64,000 nucleotides of DNA from an uncultured Bacilli bacterium (GTDB lineage Bacteria > Bacillota_I > Bacilli_A > RF39 > UBA660), in the NCBI GenBank assembly GCA_934182615.1, contig CAKPRO010000001.1, forward strand, positions 96,981 to 160,980, written 5' to 3'. Position numbers and translations under genes: made by a program. Below, piece by piece: positions 62,774 to 64,000 of this stretch. The notes under the pieces were generated by a model. It searched no databases. It saw nothing but the letters and a program-made list of their open reading frames with translations, and was not told the origin of the DNA. Within the stretch, counting starts at the first letter, position 1. Each line of letters starts with the position of its first letter.

Positions 62774-63250
62774 CTAATTTTTAAATTTTTTTGAAATTTT
62801 TTCTATTGCAATATCAACACTAAACTTTACTGCCCTTTTAGTACAATTTTCTTCCTCTGCAATTTCTTCAAAAGTTTTATTTTCAAAGTAATATTTTTTT
62901 AATCTTTCCCTTTGAATTTTAGGTAATTCTTGAATTGCTTCTCTTAATTTCTCATTATTAATTTTATTTTCTACTATTTCATCAGTTGGTATTTGCTTAT
63001 TTAATGCTCTTGATTCAAGGTTGTTTTCAAATATTTCTGAATGTTCAATATGTCTATCATATTCATTCAATTCTTTAATATCTTGTAGTTCAAACTTGTC
63101 AAAAACTCTATATACTTCCTCACTGACTTCTACTTTATTTAGATGTCCTTTAACATCTTTAAATGTAATTGTATAGATATTTTTTTCTTCAATATAATTT
63201 AATGTATAAGGGTTGTCCTTACATTTTCTTCTTTTAGGGCTTTCTGCCAT
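62774..63250 (-). CDS. Sigma-70-like regulator of an integrative element
   Basis: The product of about 158 residues ends in a sigma region 4 helix-turn-helix (LPKIQRERLKKYYFENKTFEEIAEEENCTKRAVKFSV, quoted here as LPKIQRERLKKYYF and FEEIAEEENCTKRAVKF). The N-terminal half is charged and not a sigma region 2. Proteins of this design are common next to xis-int in Tn916/Tn1549-like elements. I chose the ATG eight bases after TGGAGG. Upstream is a leader with two strong hairpins that may attenuate it. Confidence 0.82.
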   Translation of the reverse strand: MAESPKRRKCKDNPYTLNYIEEKNIYTITFKDVKGHLNKVEVSEEVYRVFDKFELQDIKELNEYDRHIEHSEIFENNLESRALNKQIPTDEIVENKINNEKLREAIQELPKIQRERLKKYYFENKTFEEIAEEENCTKRAVKFSVDIAIEKISKKFKN

Positions 63251-63323
63251 CTTTCTTTCCTCCATTCAAGTTTTTTTTAAACTTGAACTTTGGTGGACTT
63301 CTGCACCTAAAAATTTTTACGCA

Positions 63324-63377
63324 AAAAGAAAAGACGCCAATAGTCAAACTCATATTTTGAGTCAAACTATTAGCGTC
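63324..63377 (-). terminator. Leader terminator (attenuator) before the sigma-like gene
   Basis: GACGCTAATAG / CTATTGGCGTC encloses a second inner pair (ACTCA / TGAGT). A T-rich tail (TTTTCTTTTT) follows on the minus strand, 74 bases upstream of the sigma-like start. The gap 63251-63861 otherwise holds only a possible leader peptide (start near 63500) and the hairpin at 63521. Confidence 0.65.
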
Positions 63378-63520
63378 AATCAAAACTACATTATTTAATT
63401 TTCTTGTTTTTTTACGTTTATGAGCGAAAGATACCCCTTTATGAATATAATCGCTTCTATCAATTTCTAACAAACAAATAAGAACTACTCTCACAATCAT
63501 AAGGGCAACAACTCCTACTT

Positions 63521-63552
63521 CGTATAAAAATCAATGCCCTAATTTTTATACG
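63521..63552 (-). promoter_or_regulatory. Leader hairpin upstream of the attenuator
   Basis: CGTATAAAAAT / ATTTTTATACG, a perfect 11-base-pair stem around TAGGGCATTG on the minus strand. A binding-site-like AAGTAGGAG and an ATG near 63500 follow it, which suggests a translated leader. Confidence 0.55.
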
Positions 63553-63861
63553 AGTAATAGCGTAAGGTATTGCTCCCTCTTATGAAAAATTAACCAGTAA
63601 TATATCTTCTTCTTTTGTTGTCAAAGAAATATGTACTGCTTAATTATTTCTTTTATTTGTCCTTATTTAATTATCAAAACTACTATAATTAATTTCATAT
63701 ATCACACAGCCTGGCATTGCTATATGTACGATTACATTATACAACATTATTTTTGCAAATTTTGTCGAATTGTGTAAGCAAACTAAAAATTTTACATTTT
63801 AATACTAATCTATACATATAATAATATTTTTATAAAATAATTATAAATTCTTTCCAAAAAA

Positions 63862-64000
63862 TCAGACAATAATTCTTGCTAGTCTGTCTCCAAGTCTGCA
63901 TAGCAATTCATTTGTAATAGTATCTGCTTTATCAGCGACTTGTTCAGCAGTAATATTATTATCTTCTCCTATAATTGTTATAATATCTCCAACTTTTACA
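63862..64000 (-). CDS. C-terminal end of an alanine (or serine) racemase, cut by the window edge
   Basis: The last 45 codons read VKVGDIITIIGEDNNITAEQ, then a helix, then NELLCRLGDRLARIIV and a TGA stop. This matches the C-terminal end of PLP alanine racemases (VGD-x-V-T-x-I-G ... EIxCRLGxRVPRVY). It could be chromosomal alr, which would place the other border of the mobile segment between about 63.3 and 63.9 kb, or a racemase carried by a larger element, for example VanT-like. Confidence 0.75.
   Translation of the reverse strand, partial: VKVGDIITIIGEDNNITAEQVADKADTITNELLCRLGDRLARIIV

Noticed and set aside
63234..63500. 88-codon frame upstream of the sigma-like gene as a protein
   Set aside because: It runs through the terminator hairpin and overlaps the sigma-like start; at most its first part is a leader peptide.
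1..64000. tRNA or rRNA genes
   Set aside because: I looked for cloverleaf-like GTTCRANTC arms and rRNA words in the gaps. The GTTCGA words found belong to the multi-hairpin elements and lack a tRNA fold.

Overview
The window is a very AT-rich piece of a low-GC Bacillota chromosome (Bacilli/Mollicutes-like, perhaps an uncultured gut lineage such as RF39; this placement is inferred). The support is PolC, a SpoIID/SpoVT/BofA sporulation heritage, ComK, a T-box leader, a short bacterial SRP RNA, and B. subtilis-like gene order around dnaA. TGA works as a stop codon in tatD, holB and recF, so the code is standard. Almost every gene lies on the minus strand.

Layout on the minus strand, from high to low coordinates. 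64.0-60.2 kb: a racemase tail, then a mobile-element end (sigma-like regulator with an attenuator-like leader, GC-richer non-coding DNA, MazF-like toxin, excisionase, tyrosine integrase). 60.1-53.5 kb: an accessory zone with two decayed SEC-C mini-genes, a RhuM gene broken by a TGA at a Trp position, two HExxH proteins, a GNAT enzyme and unknowns. 53.3-42.7 kb: [FeFe] hydrogenase, guanine deaminase, pyrophosphatase, acetate kinase, NrnA, RpoD and a reduced SUF operon. 42.5-34.1 kb: polC, polA, mutM. 33.6-28.8 kb: the only plus-strand genes (LtaS-type synthase and tmcAL), with a GT2 glycosyltransferase between them. 28.6-17.6 kb: HerA-like ATPase, oriC, dnaA, dnaN, comK, recF, gyrB, gyrA. 17.3-16.4 kb: SRP RNA and a seven-site parS array. 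16.4-0 kb: tadA, dnaX, ybaB, recR, bofA, holB, ricT, a methyltransferase, rsmI, pth, mfd, spoVT, T-box, dut, metG, tatD, a 3D-domain protein, spoIID and the start of one more gene.

The region gathers replication (dnaA, dnaN, dnaX, holB, polC, polA, gyrase, recF), repair (mfd, mutM, recR) and chromosome-organisation signals. DnaA boxes flank dnaA on both sides. Seven parS palindromes form a roughly 155-bp tandem array. Six exact and one near-exact Noc-type sites (ATTTCCCGGGAAAT) are scattered from 14.7 to 37.9 kb, two inside the dnaX reading frame. No parA, parB or noc gene is present in the window.

The strongest candidate for something undescribed is a dispersed intergenic element, seven copies between 5.2 and 53.4 kb. 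Each copy is two or three consecutive hairpins. Stem sequences differ between copies but stay complementary, while loop-closing bases (AG-CC...GT-CT) and a pyrimidine mismatch are conserved. This looks like a conserved RNA or folded-DNA structure.
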